The translations under genes and the position numbers were made by a program. A stretch of DNA of 44,049 nt from a virus, in the IMG/VR virus record IMGVR_UViG_3300030389_003806, positions 1-44,049 of that record; one strand, given 5' to 3'. Below, one piece after another: positions 1 to 8,549 of this stretch. A model generated the notes under the pieces. That model worked only from the letters and a program-made list of their open reading frames with translations, searched no databases and was not told the DNA's origin. Numbering within the stretch: the first letter of the stretch is position 1; each line of letters starts with the position of its first letter.

Positions 1-140
1 AAAAGCTAGAGCAGACATCAAAAAAGCAGCAGCTAAAACTACTGAAAAAGTAGATGTTAAAGGTTCTGGAAAAGCTTCAAAGTTGATTAAAATTTCTGAC
101 TTAAGTCGAAGAGAAATGCGAAAATCTTTAGACAATTTGT
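1..140. repeat. Left copy of 140-bp terminal direct repeat
   Basis: Bases 1-140 match bases 43910-44049 except at two places: 79 (A) versus 43988 (G), and 139 (G) versus 44048 (A). The repeat lies inside the coding frame of the scaffold-like gene, which becomes one uninterrupted frame when the ends are overlapped. The simplest reading is a circular or circularly permuted genome whose assembly ends overlap. A physical terminal repeat is possible but would have to lie inside a gene. Confidence 0.93.
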
Positions 141-187
141 CTGTTGAAGATTTGCGAAAATTACAAAAACAATATATGAATAAGTAA
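1..187 (+). CDS. 3' end of scaffold-like protein (continues from 43128-44049)
   Basis: An open frame enters at base 2 and ends with TAA at 185-187. It is the same frame as the gene that runs off the right end. Joined at the 140-bp overlap, the gene has 969 nt and encodes about 322 aa. The visible end is rich in Lys, Arg and Leu and predicted helical. A short basic helical C-terminus is typical of capsid scaffolding proteins, where it contacts the coat protein. The coat gene starts 12 nt downstream behind a good AAGGA site, so the two are translated from one message. The scaffold role rests on gene order and composition, not on a recognised domain. Confidence 0.85.
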   Translation, partial: KARADIKKAAAKTTEKVDVKGSGKASKLIKISDLSRREMRKSLDNLSVEDLRKLQKQYMNK

Positions 188-198
188 AGGAAAATTAG

Positions 199-1491
199 AT
201 GGAAACGAATCAAAGTTTTATAGCTAATGTAGAGATTCTAAATTCTTTATTGAAAAAAGAATCTTGGTATAATACTTTCTTCGCTAAGTTTTCTGGAAAT
301 GTTGACATTTCTACTGAAGATAATGGAAACACAGTATATACTCCCTCAGGAAAACCAATTGAAATTATGAGTGCATTTATACAAGAAGGTCGTGACAATA
401 TGTTAATACCTTTCTTAAATGACTTGTCTGGTTCACCTGTATATGGAGATACTGTTCTAAAAGGAACTGGTGAAGATCAATCAATGAGATGGTTAAGAGC
501 ATATGTTAACCAATATAGAAAAGCTGTTATGAAAAAGTCAGGCTCTATGTCAGAACAAAGAGCTAAAATATATAAGCTTTATGACGAAGCTAGACCAGCT
601 TTAGCTAAATGGTTTACTAAATGGGAAAACCAATCAATCTTTCAAACATTCTATGAAGGTGTGTCACCTAACTTATCAGTAGGCACATCATCTGATGGTT
701 TAGGATTAGTAAGAAGATATCATCCAAATTGGTATGGTAATATTAGTGAAGCTTTAACAGCTATTGGTACAGAAAAAACATTTAAAACTAATGCACAATT
801 AGATACAGCTATAGGCATGACTGCTGCTACAGCAGGTACTGTAACACATAGTTTAACATCTGCATTGTTAAGATCACTTAGAGTTAAATGTATGGAGCTT
901 AAAATACCACAAATGGAAACTAAAAATGGTGTTAAATATTGGGCACTTTTAGTGCATCCAAACCAAATGAAAGCATTGCAGACTGATACAGATTATGTAG
1001 CAGCACAAAGAAATGCATTTATGGGTTCTGGATCTATGCCTGAGATGGAAGGCATGGCAGGACACTATGCTGGTTTCTGTATCTACGAAGATATTGTAGG
1101 TGTTAGAGAGTGGGATGAAGCTGGATATTTCTTCGGCTCAACTACATCATCTAGATTTGAACCATCTGAAGTTACATTGCATGGTGATGCAGGTGGTAAA
1201 AGAATCTACAATGCAATTGTATTTGGTAATTCTTGTATGGGTAAAGGTATTGCAAAAGACCTTCACTTTACAAGTGAGGTCGATGACCATGAAAACACAA
1301 TTGAAATTGGTGGTGCAGCTATTAATGGTTATAATCGTAATGAGTATGTATTAGAAGCAGTAGCAGGTAAAGCATCTGGTGGTGGATCTAGCAATGCTTA
1401 TTCTACTGGAAATGCTTCTGAAACAGATGCTTCAGCGATTGCAACACTAAACACAAGTTCGCTTATTTTAGCTACTTGTGAAACACCATAA
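199..1491 (+). CDS. Major capsid protein, N4-gp56-family-like
   Basis: This 430-aa protein is the most likely coat subunit that assembles the icosahedral shell. Around residues 65-115 it has a pattern I associate with the N4-gp56 (DUF4043) capsid family: NMLIPFLNDLSGSPVYGD, then a conserved Gly/Glu stretch, then VNQYRKAV. Length is right for the family. The C-terminal 40 residues are Gly/Ser/Thr/Ala-rich and probably flexible. It sits directly after the scaffold-like gene and before a small structural gene, in the portal-scaffold-coat order of P22-like podoviruses. The ATG at 199 has AAGGA seven bases upstream. The family call is from remembered motif resemblance only. Pairing of an N4-gp56-like coat with a P22-like portal is known in environmental phages. 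Confidence 0.8.
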   Translation: METNQSFIANVEILNSLLKKESWYNTFFAKFSGNVDISTEDNGNTVYTPSGKPIEIMSAFIQEGRDNMLIPFLNDLSGSPVYGDTVLKGTGEDQSMRWLRAYVNQYRKAVMKKSGSMSEQRAKIYKLYDEARPALAKWFTKWENQSIFQTFYEGVSPNLSVGTSSDGLGLVRRYHPNWYGNISEALTAIGTEKTFKTNAQLDTAIGMTAATAGTVTHSLTSALLRSLRVKCMELKIPQMETKNGVKYWALLVHPNQMKALQTDTDYVAAQRNAFMGSGSMPEMEGMAGHYAGFCIYEDIVGVREWDEAGYFFGSTTSSRFEPSEVTLHGDAGGKRIYNAIVFGNSCMGKGIAKDLHFTSEVDDHENTIEIGGAAINGYNRNEYVLEAVAGKASGGGSSNAYSTGNASETDASAIATLNTSSLILATCETP

Positions 1492-1505
1492 GGAGGGATG
1501 AATAG

Positions 1506-1925
1506 ATGAAAAGTAGTCAATTATTCAAATCAGCTGTTCCTAATAAATTGGAACTAACAGCAACCCATAGTGGTGATGGTACAGCTACAGCTTTTTTGTA
1601 TGGAGATGTTATAGAAGTTAACTGTGTAGATGTTGGATCGTCTGAAACAGTTACAGTAGCAACTCCATTCAAATTTGAAGTTGTAGATTACTTTATGAGG
1701 GTAACAAATGGTCAACATGTAGGAAGTAAAACAATGACACTGAAAAATGGTTCAACAGCTATTAGTTCAGCATTGGCAGCTTCTACAGATAAAGGCTTTG
1801 TTAGACCTACAACTATGGATTCTGCACAAGCTACATTCGAAGGTGGAGATGATGATCTGGTTTTAGCATCGTCAGCACATGGAGATGGTGATCAGGTACA
1901 TTATTTAAAAATAATTGTAAAATAA
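1506..1925 (+). CDS. Small virion protein after capsid, possible head decoration protein
   Basis: A 139-aa Thr/Ser/Val-rich protein that looks all-beta, with no Cys-rich motif, signal or membrane segment. It follows the coat gene by 14 nt behind a strong AGGAGGG site, the best ribosome binding site in the late block, suggesting it is made in large amounts like the coat. Position and beta-rich composition suggest a head decoration or head-fibre protein. No named family was recognised. It is followed by a 115-nt untranslated gap holding a strong RNA hairpin, which may separate high-copy head proteins from the rest of the block. Confidence 0.7.
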   Translation: MKSSQLFKSAVPNKLELTATHSGDGTATAFLYGDVIEVNCVDVGSSETVTVATPFKFEVVDYFMRVTNGQHVGSKTMTLKNGSTAISSALAASTDKGFVRPTTMDSAQATFEGGDDDLVLASSAHGDGDQVHYLKIIVK

Positions 1926-1940
1926 TATGCCTTAGGAAAA

Positions 1941-1996
1941 TACAGGGGGATGATGTAAAGCTCCCAGAAATGGACAGGTGTTCATCCCCCAATGTA
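1941..1996 (+). ncRNA. Strong RNA hairpin in the gap after the head genes
   Basis: GGGGGATGA (1945-1953) pairs perfectly with TCATCCCCC (1982-1990). The stem extends outward by TACA (1941-1944) with TGTA (1993-1996) around a 2-nt AA bulge. The interior (1954-1981) is 28 nt and may fold a little further (TCC with GGA around AGAAAT-type bases). The stem is very GC-rich for this genome. No T-run follows, so it is not a classic terminator. It could be a processing, stability or attenuation element that lowers expression downstream of the head genes. No named ribozyme or riboswitch class was recognised. Confidence 0.6.
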
Positions 1997-2040
1997 TTAA
2001 TTAAAATTTATAAAAGTTTAAATCGTTAAGAAAGGATAAA

Positions 2041-2358
2041 ATGTCAACAGGAAAACTACAAAATTCAGCACAAGCAGCTAGTAATATTTCTTTAGGACAG
2101 GTTGGCTCAGGTCACTTAGCTGCAGGGGAATCAGCAACAGGAATACCTGCTAATTCAGCAATTGTAGCTATCACAATGTGTGAAGATACAACACTTACAA
2201 CATTAACACAAGAAGATGCTAAATTTATAGGAACAGGTACATCTACTTATGGTAATTCATTAGCTAATAGTGATACTATAGCAGGTGGCATAACTATATT
2301 TGGAAGATGGTCAGCATTAACAGTTAATGCTGGATCCTGTATATTTTATTTAGGCTAA
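2041..2358 (+). CDS. Small structural-type protein with FGRW C-terminal motif
   Basis: A 105-aa protein, Gly/Ser/Thr/Ala-rich with a C-terminal GGITIFGRWSALTV segment and a terminal SCIFYLG strand. Short proteins ending in a 'YGRW...ICYLG'-like strand occur next to head and tail genes of many environmental phages. I know no established function, and a capsid or fibre accessory part is likely. The ATG at 2041 has AAGGA upstream and follows the 1941-1996 hairpin. The stop is 1 nt before the next start, so it is translationally coupled to the LamG gene. Confidence 0.65.
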   Translation: MSTGKLQNSAQAASNISLGQVGSGHLAAGESATGIPANSAIVAITMCEDTTLTTLTQEDAKFIGTGTSTYGNSLANSDTIAGGITIFGRWSALTVNAGSCIFYLG

Positions 2359-2359
2359 G

Positions 2360-4354
2360 ATGTTAGGATTATCAGCATCTCTTAGCAAAGCTTCAGTAAC
2401 ATTATTATCTTTTTTAAAAGATAACCTTAAAATATTCTTTGACTTTAAAAATACAGACCTTGAGTTTGTAGGTACAGGTAGCACTTTATTTGATGGTACT
2501 AATGACCAATTAGCAGGAACATTAACATTGTCAGGAGATAGGTCTTTTGCATTTTGGATAAAATCAACTGCAACTACTGGTAATATGAGAATATTACATT
2601 GTGAAACAGATTCAAGTGAATTTATAAATATTTCTATGAATGCAGGTGAAATAAATATGTATGATGGTACAAATAATCCTGAAACATCTCCAGAATATAA
2701 TGATGGAATTTGGCATCATGTTGCTATTACATGTGCTACTAATAATTGGACTATATATGTAGATGGAGTTTTAGTTTTAAATCATACTACATGGGTCAAT
2801 AGAGAAGCATCAAGTGATTCTTTTACCATAGGTGAAGGTACAGGTGCTAATGATTTTAATGGTAGTTTAAAAAACTTTGCAATATGGAATAGAGTTCTAT
2901 CAGCTTCTGAAGTGCAAAATATAATGTATAAAACATATAGCGATTTACAAGGAACAGAATTGACTCATTTAGTTAGCTGGTATGCAATGGAAGAAAGTAA
3001 AGATGGAGATACCTCTAAAATGATTGACTCTAAAAATCCTACAACAGTTGGATATGATTTGTCAATAACAAATGCTACTGTAGCAAATTTTGGAGCATCA
3101 GATGTGTATGGATTAGATACTCCAAGAAAGCCAAGAGGTGTAGATAATTCATCAGCAGCATTAGCAGACCAAATAGGTAGTGGTAGTGCAAGTTTTGCTC
3201 AAGGTGTTGGTGATTATATAGATTGTGGTACTAGTAGTAATTTTAATTTTTCTACAGCTGCTGGAGCATCGAATGACAAAGCTTTTAGTATATCTGCTTG
3301 GATATATAAAACAGAAGTTGGTGCTAGTTCAGTAATAGTTAGCAAATCAAATGCAAGTAATACAGATTTTTTATTTTATACAGATGCTAGTAATAATTTA
3401 GGACTTGCTTTATATACAGATACTTATACTGTTAATATTAATGGAAATGGCAATACAGTACTTGCAATAAATAAATGGTATCATGTTGCTTCAACTTATG
3501 ATGGGAGTGGTGCTATGAGTGGAGCTAAATTATATGTTAATGGAGTTCTTGAAACTATTACAACAACTACTTCAGGTACATATACAGGATTGAATCATGA
3601 AAGTACAACTAATTTAGCTATTGGTAATTGGCTTGATGTTACTAATCGTGAATTTGTTGGCAATTTAGCACAAGTAGGAATATGGGATACAGTATTAACA
3701 CAAGAACAAATACAAAGTATAAGCCAGAAAACATATTCAGAATTAACAGCAAATGATGGAAAAGATGACCTTGTATCTTGGTGGGGATTAGACTCAACTA
3801 TAGAGTCAAGTGGTACAGGTGCAAATTTTGTATATGATTTAAATAATACTACACTTGGAAGTGAAGAGCTTACAAATAATGGTTTTGAAAGTGGTCTAAC
3901 CCTTGCTGCAGTTTGGTATGCTATGGATGGTTGGGTAGATGAAACTTTAGATAGTGGTCAAAATGCAAATGCAACATTAGATACATCAAATGCTCGTACA
4001 GGTTCTAATTGTATGAAAATGGAACTTTTATCAGGAACTAGTTATCTTAATTATGGATTAACTTTAGCAGCAGGTGTATATAAATTTTCTCTTTTTGCTA
4101 AAGTTGGAGCTTCTCAAACAATAAGTAATATAAGAATAGGAGCAGCAACAGGTGTAAGAGGATTTACTCTTGGTGATAGTGGAACTATATCTTCAATTTC
4201 TGAAAATTATCAAGAGTTTACAGTATATATAAATAACCCTTCATCTCAAAATGTTCGCTTTACTATTAGTGCAGCAGGTACTAATAATCATTTCTTATTT
4301 ATAGATGACATAAGTATTAAAAAAGTAAATGGTAATCCAGGAGAATTATTATAA
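2360..4354 (+). CDS. LamG/concanavalin-like lectin-fold virion protein, 664 aa
   Basis: Two LamG-type jelly-roll domains are visible, about residues 43-190 and 272-450. Each has the typical FDG start, a WHHVAIT or WYHVAST strand, a YVDG or YVNG turn, and an 'IWNRVLS...EV' or 'IWDTVLTQEQI' end. A third beta-rich region (about 500-660) resembles a carbohydrate-binding module. Such domains bind glycans, so this is probably a surface protein for host attachment or capsid decoration. There is no signal peptide, as expected for a virion part. The stop overlaps the next start (TAATG), coupling it to an even larger relative. The N-terminal 40 residues are hydrophobic and helical and may anchor it to the particle. 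Confidence 0.75.
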   Translation: MLGLSASLSKASVTLLSFLKDNLKIFFDFKNTDLEFVGTGSTLFDGTNDQLAGTLTLSGDRSFAFWIKSTATTGNMRILHCETDSSEFINISMNAGEINMYDGTNNPETSPEYNDGIWHHVAITCATNNWTIYVDGVLVLNHTTWVNREASSDSFTIGEGTGANDFNGSLKNFAIWNRVLSASEVQNIMYKTYSDLQGTELTHLVSWYAMEESKDGDTSKMIDSKNPTTVGYDLSITNATVANFGASDVYGLDTPRKPRGVDNSSAALADQIGSGSASFAQGVGDYIDCGTSSNFNFSTAAGASNDKAFSISAWIYKTEVGASSVIVSKSNASNTDFLFYTDASNNLGLALYTDTYTVNINGNGNTVLAINKWYHVASTYDGSGAMSGAKLYVNGVLETITTTTSGTYTGLNHESTTNLAIGNWLDVTNREFVGNLAQVGIWDTVLTQEQIQSISQKTYSELTANDGKDDLVSWWGLDSTIESSGTGANFVYDLNNTTLGSEELTNNGFESGLTLAAVWYAMDGWVDETLDSGQNANATLDTSNARTGSNCMKMELLSGTSYLNYGLTLAAGVYKFSLFAKVGASQTISNIRIGAATGVRGFTLGDSGTISSISENYQEFTVYINNPSSQNVRFTISAAGTNNHFLFIDDISIKKVNGNPGELL

Positions 4355-7293
4355 TGGCAACATCAATAGTATCAAATAGTACAGCAGCAACATTTGGAAA
4401 CTCTCCACAGAAAACAGGAGAGCCTGTAGATAGATTAAGTATATATTCAGGTAAGGCATTAGAGTTTGATGGTGTAAGTGATTTTATAGAACCTAAACAA
4501 GGTTCAACTTATTGGCAGCCTAGCACTCATGATAAAATGACATTTGCTGTTTGGATTAAAACTACAGGTGGAGGAGATATATTTGAAGGAGGTGGAAGAA
4601 ATTATAATGCATTTAGAATATATGGACAAAGCAATGTTTTAAAAGTTGAGTTAAATTCTACAGGGATTCATTCAGATACAACTATAATAGATGATGGAGT
4701 TTGGCATCGTATAGTTGTTTCTTTTGATAAAGATGCAAGTTCTAATCAGGTTAATATATATGTAGATGGAAAGTTATCTACATCACATACAAATACATCA
4801 GCTATTAGTGGATTAAATAATAGCAATTCTGTTCATTATCCTATGATAGGTGCTAATTCAAGTGCTTTGTTAGATAATGTATGGGGTGGGTTAATGGCAG
4901 ATTTTCAATATTGGACAGAAGCTTGGGATTTAGAAGATGTTACATATGATTATTTGCATCCTGAAAAATTAATAACAAGCAATAGCTCTGCTACATCTAA
5001 TATAACATCTTCAAGTTTAGAGCTTTGGTATCCTATGAATGATACAGGAATAACTAATCCACAAACAGTTGTATTTGATGGTGCTAATACAGGTGGATTA
5101 GAAGCAACTATAACTCCACATTTAAATGATGATGGTAATTTTAATAATAATAATTGGAGTACTTCAGCAGGTGATACAGGAGATTGGACAGGTCATACTT
5201 CTTCACAAACATCTATGACAATAACTAAAAATGGTACAGATACAGGAGATTTAAGATTTTATATGATGGCATCTTATAATTCAAATATGTCATCAGATTT
5301 AGAGACAGGAGCATATTATAAACTTACATATAGTGTTTCTACAACCTCAAGCATACCAAGTTGGCAATTTAGGTTAAATCATGGAGGTTCAACTACTACA
5401 AAATTATATGAAGGTACAAATAATGTTATATATTTTACAACAGAATCAGCCAGTGTTTATATACAAGTTAGAAGTAATACTAATGGAGAAAACTTTACAT
5501 TAAGTAATATAAGTTTAGAAAAAGTTAAACAGCCTTTTCATGGTACTACTACTTTTTTTGGTAATGATAAATTAGGAGGTAATGGTGGCTTTGATGCAAC
5601 TTCTAATTGGTCTGTAGTTTCAGGTAGTGTAGGTACTGAATGGACAATAAATGATTCAAGCAATTCAAAAGCTGTGCATAATACATCAAATGCTAATACA
5701 TTAAGATATACAGGAAGTTCAGGTGATTTAGTAAGTGGTACTACATATCAAGTAGACTTTACTATAGCAGATAGAACAGCAGGTAGTCTTACTTTCGCTT
5801 TAGGTGGTGGTTCTGCAGGTTCTTCACAAACTGCATCAGGTAGTATTGAACTTACTGCAGGAGGTACTAGCAATAGAATAATAGATATAAATCCTACAAG
5901 TGATTTTGATGGCTCTATAGATAGTGTTACTGTAAAAGAGATAGGCATAGCAACAGGATGGACAGAAGCAGACCAACAACAAACTATACCACAAACAGCA
6001 TTTATGGATGGTTGTGTTAAAAATATTTTTGATGGGACAGATGATGTTGTAACAACAACAGCAACTGTTTCAAATTTAAGTTTAGGAACAGGTTCAGTAT
6101 CAGCATCGGCATGGGTAATATGGACAGAAGACAAAGGATCTTATGCAAAAATAATAGGTTTTGACAATGTTACTAACAAAGGTTTTGGCATAATTAGTGA
6201 TTCAATTAACAATAAAATTCGTGCATATTCTGGAGATGGCTCTGCAACTAAATATGCAGATTTAGATTCCCCAACACATAATATATGGTATCATTTAGTA
6301 GCTACTTATGATTCATCTGATAAAAAAACAAGATTATATGTGAATGGTTCTTTGCAAGATACATCAGCTGCTAATAGTGGAGATATTAGCTATTACACTT
6401 CAGGAAGTAGTGAATATTTAACATTAGGAGAAATGAATTATCATGGTTATCATTTTTATGGTTTTATAGATGAAGCTAATATGTGGAATAAAGCTTTATC
6501 TTTATCTGAAGTGCAAGAATTGTATAATAATGGTATTCCATTTGATGCTAGAGAACATTCGGCATCTCCTTCAACTGGCACAGATTATCTTATAGGATAT
6601 TGGAGGAATAATCATTTAACATCAGCAGGTACTTGGGAAGATTTATCTACTAATGATAATCATGGCACAGTTACAAGTTTAGATGACTCTATATTTTTCC
6701 AACAAGGAGTAACAGCTAATTTATGCACACAAGGCTATTCTAATAATATAGTTCATCCTAGTAAAGGTTCTATACATTTCTTAGGAAAAGAATATGCACA
6801 ATTTCCAGGAGAAAGAATTATTAGTTTAGATGGTGACTTTACTATAGAATTTTGGTTTAAAAAAACACAGATATATGCAACTGTTTTGACTGATAGTATG
6901 CTACTTGGTTCAGGGAGTAATCAAATAAGAATACCTAATAGTGTTACAAGTGGCAAAATGGCTACTACTTATCTTCGTGATGCTTCAGCAACAGCTAGTT
7001 ATACAATGACTATAGATTCTAATAATAGAAAATCTATATATGAATGGAGTCATGTTGTAATAACAAGAGAATCAGGAACTATAAAAACATATATAGATAC
7101 AGTTACTACAAATAATACAACTATATCTGCTACAGGTCAAATGAATATAACAACTATTGGTGCATTAAGTGTAGCTTCTAATTATATGTATAAAGGTTTT
7201 TTAGATGAGTTTAGAGTATATGATAGAGCATTAACAGCATCAGAAATAACAAAGAATTATAAACATGGCAAAAGCCAACACAAAAATAGTTAG
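4354..7293 (+). CDS. LamG/concanavalin-like lectin-fold virion protein, 979 aa
   Basis: A paralogue-like partner of the preceding gene with three LamG-type domains, near residues 33-205, 555-725 and 800-970, each with FDG or FLG entry, a WHRIVVSF, WYHLVATY or WSHVVIT strand and YVDG/YVNG-type turns. Between domains 1 and 2 (about 250-530) are two beta-sandwich stretches like carbohydrate-binding modules ('NNWSTSAGDTGDWT', 'SNWSVVSGSVG'). The likely role is binding host or environmental polysaccharide from the virion surface. Repeated LamG units within and between the two genes give long stretches of similar DNA that could drive domain shuffling. A 128-aa reading frame antisense to it is a compositional shadow. 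Confidence 0.75.
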   Translation: MATSIVSNSTAATFGNSPQKTGEPVDRLSIYSGKALEFDGVSDFIEPKQGSTYWQPSTHDKMTFAVWIKTTGGGDIFEGGGRNYNAFRIYGQSNVLKVELNSTGIHSDTTIIDDGVWHRIVVSFDKDASSNQVNIYVDGKLSTSHTNTSAISGLNNSNSVHYPMIGANSSALLDNVWGGLMADFQYWTEAWDLEDVTYDYLHPEKLITSNSSATSNITSSSLELWYPMNDTGITNPQTVVFDGANTGGLEATITPHLNDDGNFNNNNWSTSAGDTGDWTGHTSSQTSMTITKNGTDTGDLRFYMMASYNSNMSSDLETGAYYKLTYSVSTTSSIPSWQFRLNHGGSTTTKLYEGTNNVIYFTTESASVYIQVRSNTNGENFTLSNISLEKVKQPFHGTTTFFGNDKLGGNGGFDATSNWSVVSGSVGTEWTINDSSNSKAVHNTSNANTLRYTGSSGDLVSGTTYQVDFTIADRTAGSLTFALGGGSAGSSQTASGSIELTAGGTSNRIIDINPTSDFDGSIDSVTVKEIGIATGWTEADQQQTIPQTAFMDGCVKNIFDGTDDVVTTTATVSNLSLGTGSVSASAWVIWTEDKGSYAKIIGFDNVTNKGFGIISDSINNKIRAYSGDGSATKYADLDSPTHNIWYHLVATYDSSDKKTRLYVNGSLQDTSAANSGDISYYTSGSSEYLTLGEMNYHGYHFYGFIDEANMWNKALSLSEVQELYNNGIPFDAREHSASPSTGTDYLIGYWRNNHLTSAGTWEDLSTNDNHGTVTSLDDSIFFQQGVTANLCTQGYSNNIVHPSKGSIHFLGKEYAQFPGERIISLDGDFTIEFWFKKTQIYATVLTDSMLLGSGSNQIRIPNSVTSGKMATTYLRDASATASYTMTIDSNNRKSIYEWSHVVITRESGTIKTYIDTVTTNNTTISATGQMNITTIGALSVASNYMYKGFLDEFRVYDRALTASEITKNYKHGKSQHKNS

Positions 7294-7301
7294 GAGTATA
7301 G

Positions 7302-7661
7302 ATGGCACATTATGAAATGTATATATGTTTAAACAAAGCAACTTATGAAAGTGCAATACCAAGTGTATTACAGCCTAAGCTAGGTTGGAATAATTACACA
7401 TACACAGATGATGGTGAAATAGATACAACTACAGCTTATACTCCAACTTGGAAAGAAGCTACATTTAAAGGTAAACTTGGTGCACCTAGAGAGTCTCATG
7501 ATGGAGCATATATCATTGTTAAAGGAGAGTTTTCTATGTTAACAGGTGAACTATCAGCTATAAAAAATTTAGGTGCTAGTTTAGCATATCCTAATAACTC
7601 AGTACTAACAAAAACAGAAGCACAAACATTGGCAGCTTCATCAACATTTACAGGAGAATAA
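7302..7661 (+). CDS. Hypothetical virion-block protein, 119 aa
   Basis: Unrecognised. The protein starts MAHYEMYICLNKATYESAIP, is mixed alpha/beta and Thr/Tyr-rich, and has no membrane segment or Cys pair. It lies 8 nt after the second LamG gene behind TTAGGAG, and its stop directly abuts the next ATG. Its place between lectin-type proteins and a small DUF6447-like protein suggests a fibre-associated or assembly role. No function is assigned. Confidence 0.7.
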   Translation: MAHYEMYICLNKATYESAIPSVLQPKLGWNNYTYTDDGEIDTTTAYTPTWKEATFKGKLGAPRESHDGAYIIVKGEFSMLTGELSAIKNLGASLAYPNNSVLTKTEAQTLAASSTFTGE

Positions 7662-7895
7662 ATGGCAAACAAAGAAGAGAGTGTAAAACCTACAGTAACA
7701 TTTACTGACAAAGATGGAAAAGAGATTAAGAAAAATGTGGAAGATTTAAGTGATAATAGTAAATTGGCACTGGTAAGAATCGATGAAATAAGTAAAGATA
7801 AATTGCAAATGCAAAAAAACTTAGTTGAATTAGATGTCTTGCATAAATATTACTCAAATGTTATAGAAACCGAAGTCAAAGGAGAAGGTGAATGA
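7662..7895 (+). CDS. Small DUF6447-like protein
   Basis: A 77-aa protein with an N-terminal beta strand (VTFTDKDGKEIKKNVEDLSD) followed by a long charged helix with KLALVRIDEISKDKLQMQKN and an LHKYYSNVI end. This layout (short dGKey-type strand, 'LSDeak', coiled helix ending in a tyrosine-rich turn) recalls DUF6447, a small phage family of unknown function. The assignment is by eye only. It abuts the previous stop without spacing and overlaps the next gene by 4 nt (ATGA). Confidence 0.65.
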   Translation: MANKEESVKPTVTFTDKDGKEIKKNVEDLSDNSKLALVRIDEISKDKLQMQKNLVELDVLHKYYSNVIETEVKGEGE

Positions 7896-8065
7896 ACTTA
7901 CAAGAAATGATGGTATCACATTTTTTTAGTGAAGAAAACAAAAAAAAGATAATAGAAAAAATTAATGACAATGTTAATATTCCTATTATAAATGAAAAAA
8001 CAGAGGAAAAAATATTTACTGCTATTTTCGAAATAATTGAAGATGTTTTAGTAAATAAAAAATAA
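7892..8065 (+). CDS. Small acidic/helical protein, 57 aa
   Basis: Read directly from the sequence: ATG at 7892 overlaps the previous TGA (ATGA), and TAA is at 8063-8065. The product starts MNLQEMMVSHFFSEENKKK and is a Lys/Glu/Ile-rich helix pair with no cysteines. GGAGAAGG upstream is a good ribosome binding site. It lies one base before the lysozyme-like gene. The 4-nt overlap, good site and placement in a tightly packed operon are the evidence that it is real. Function unknown. Confidence 0.65.
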   Translation: MNLQEMMVSHFFSEENKKKIIEKINDNVNIPIINEKTEEKIFTAIFEIIEDVLVNKK

Positions 8066-8066
8066 T

Positions 8067-8549
8067 ATGAATCATACACAAATTCGCAAACTTATTGATG
8101 TTAAGTTAAAAGAAGTCGGAATGTGGAGCACTGAAGCAGTCGAGCTAGTATTTCTTACTGGCTTGACTGAGTCAGGTTATGACTATATTGAGCAACTTGG
8201 TTCAGGTCCAGCTAAATCATTTTTTCAAATAGAACCTGCTACAGCACATGATATATGTGATAATTATTTAAAATTTAGACCTGGCAAAGTAAAAAGCATG
8301 AGTGAAGCTACTGGTATAGCAGAGTCTGTAATAGGCAGTTCAAAGCCTGAATATTGGAAAGATATTTTAACTTATAATATAGCAGCAGGTATAGTTTTAT
8401 GTAGATATAAATATTGGAGAGTGCCTAAAAGTATACCAAAAGAAATAGAAAGTATGGCAGAATACTGGAAAAAGTATTATAATACAGCAGGTGGAAAAGG
8501 GTCAAAAGAGCACTTTTTGGCTAAAGCAGCTACAAGAAAGGATGTATAA
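8067..8549 (+). CDS. Lysozyme-like peptidoglycan hydrolase (endolysin or virion lysin)
   Basis: A 160-aa protein with a lysozyme-fold signature: LTGLTESGYDYIEQLGSG followed by GPAKSFFQIEPATAHDI and NYLKFRP. The Glu in TESGYDY is the expected catalytic acid, and the Gly-Pro-Ala...Phe-Gln block is the second conserved wall-lytic motif seen in a phage family with 'AAQES...GGGPALGLFQMEPATHDDI'-type sequences. There is no signal peptide or membrane anchor, so release would need a holin. Alternatively it is a virion enzyme that opens the wall during entry, since it is embedded among structural genes rather than beside the candidate holins on the opposite strand. Confidence 0.75.
   Translation: MNHTQIRKLIDVKLKEVGMWSTEAVELVFLTGLTESGYDYIEQLGSGPAKSFFQIEPATAHDICDNYLKFRPGKVKSMSEATGIAESVIGSSKPEYWKDILTYNIAAGIVLCRYKYWRVPKSIPKEIESMAEYWKKYYNTAGGKGSKEHFLAKAATRKDV

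Noticed and set aside
1941-1996. The head-fibre gap hairpin as another ribozyme
   Set aside because: It has no CTGATGA or GAAA core and fits no twister or pistol pattern I can check by eye, so it is listed only as a structured RNA.
5748-6134. 128-aa frame antisense to the second LamG gene, and similar antisense frames at 11072-11416, 11588-12016, 17730-18134 and 22364-22714
   Set aside because: They lie opposite long, domain-bearing genes, have Ser/Pro/Val-rich shadow composition from Thr/Gly repeats and lack ribosome binding sites or operon context.
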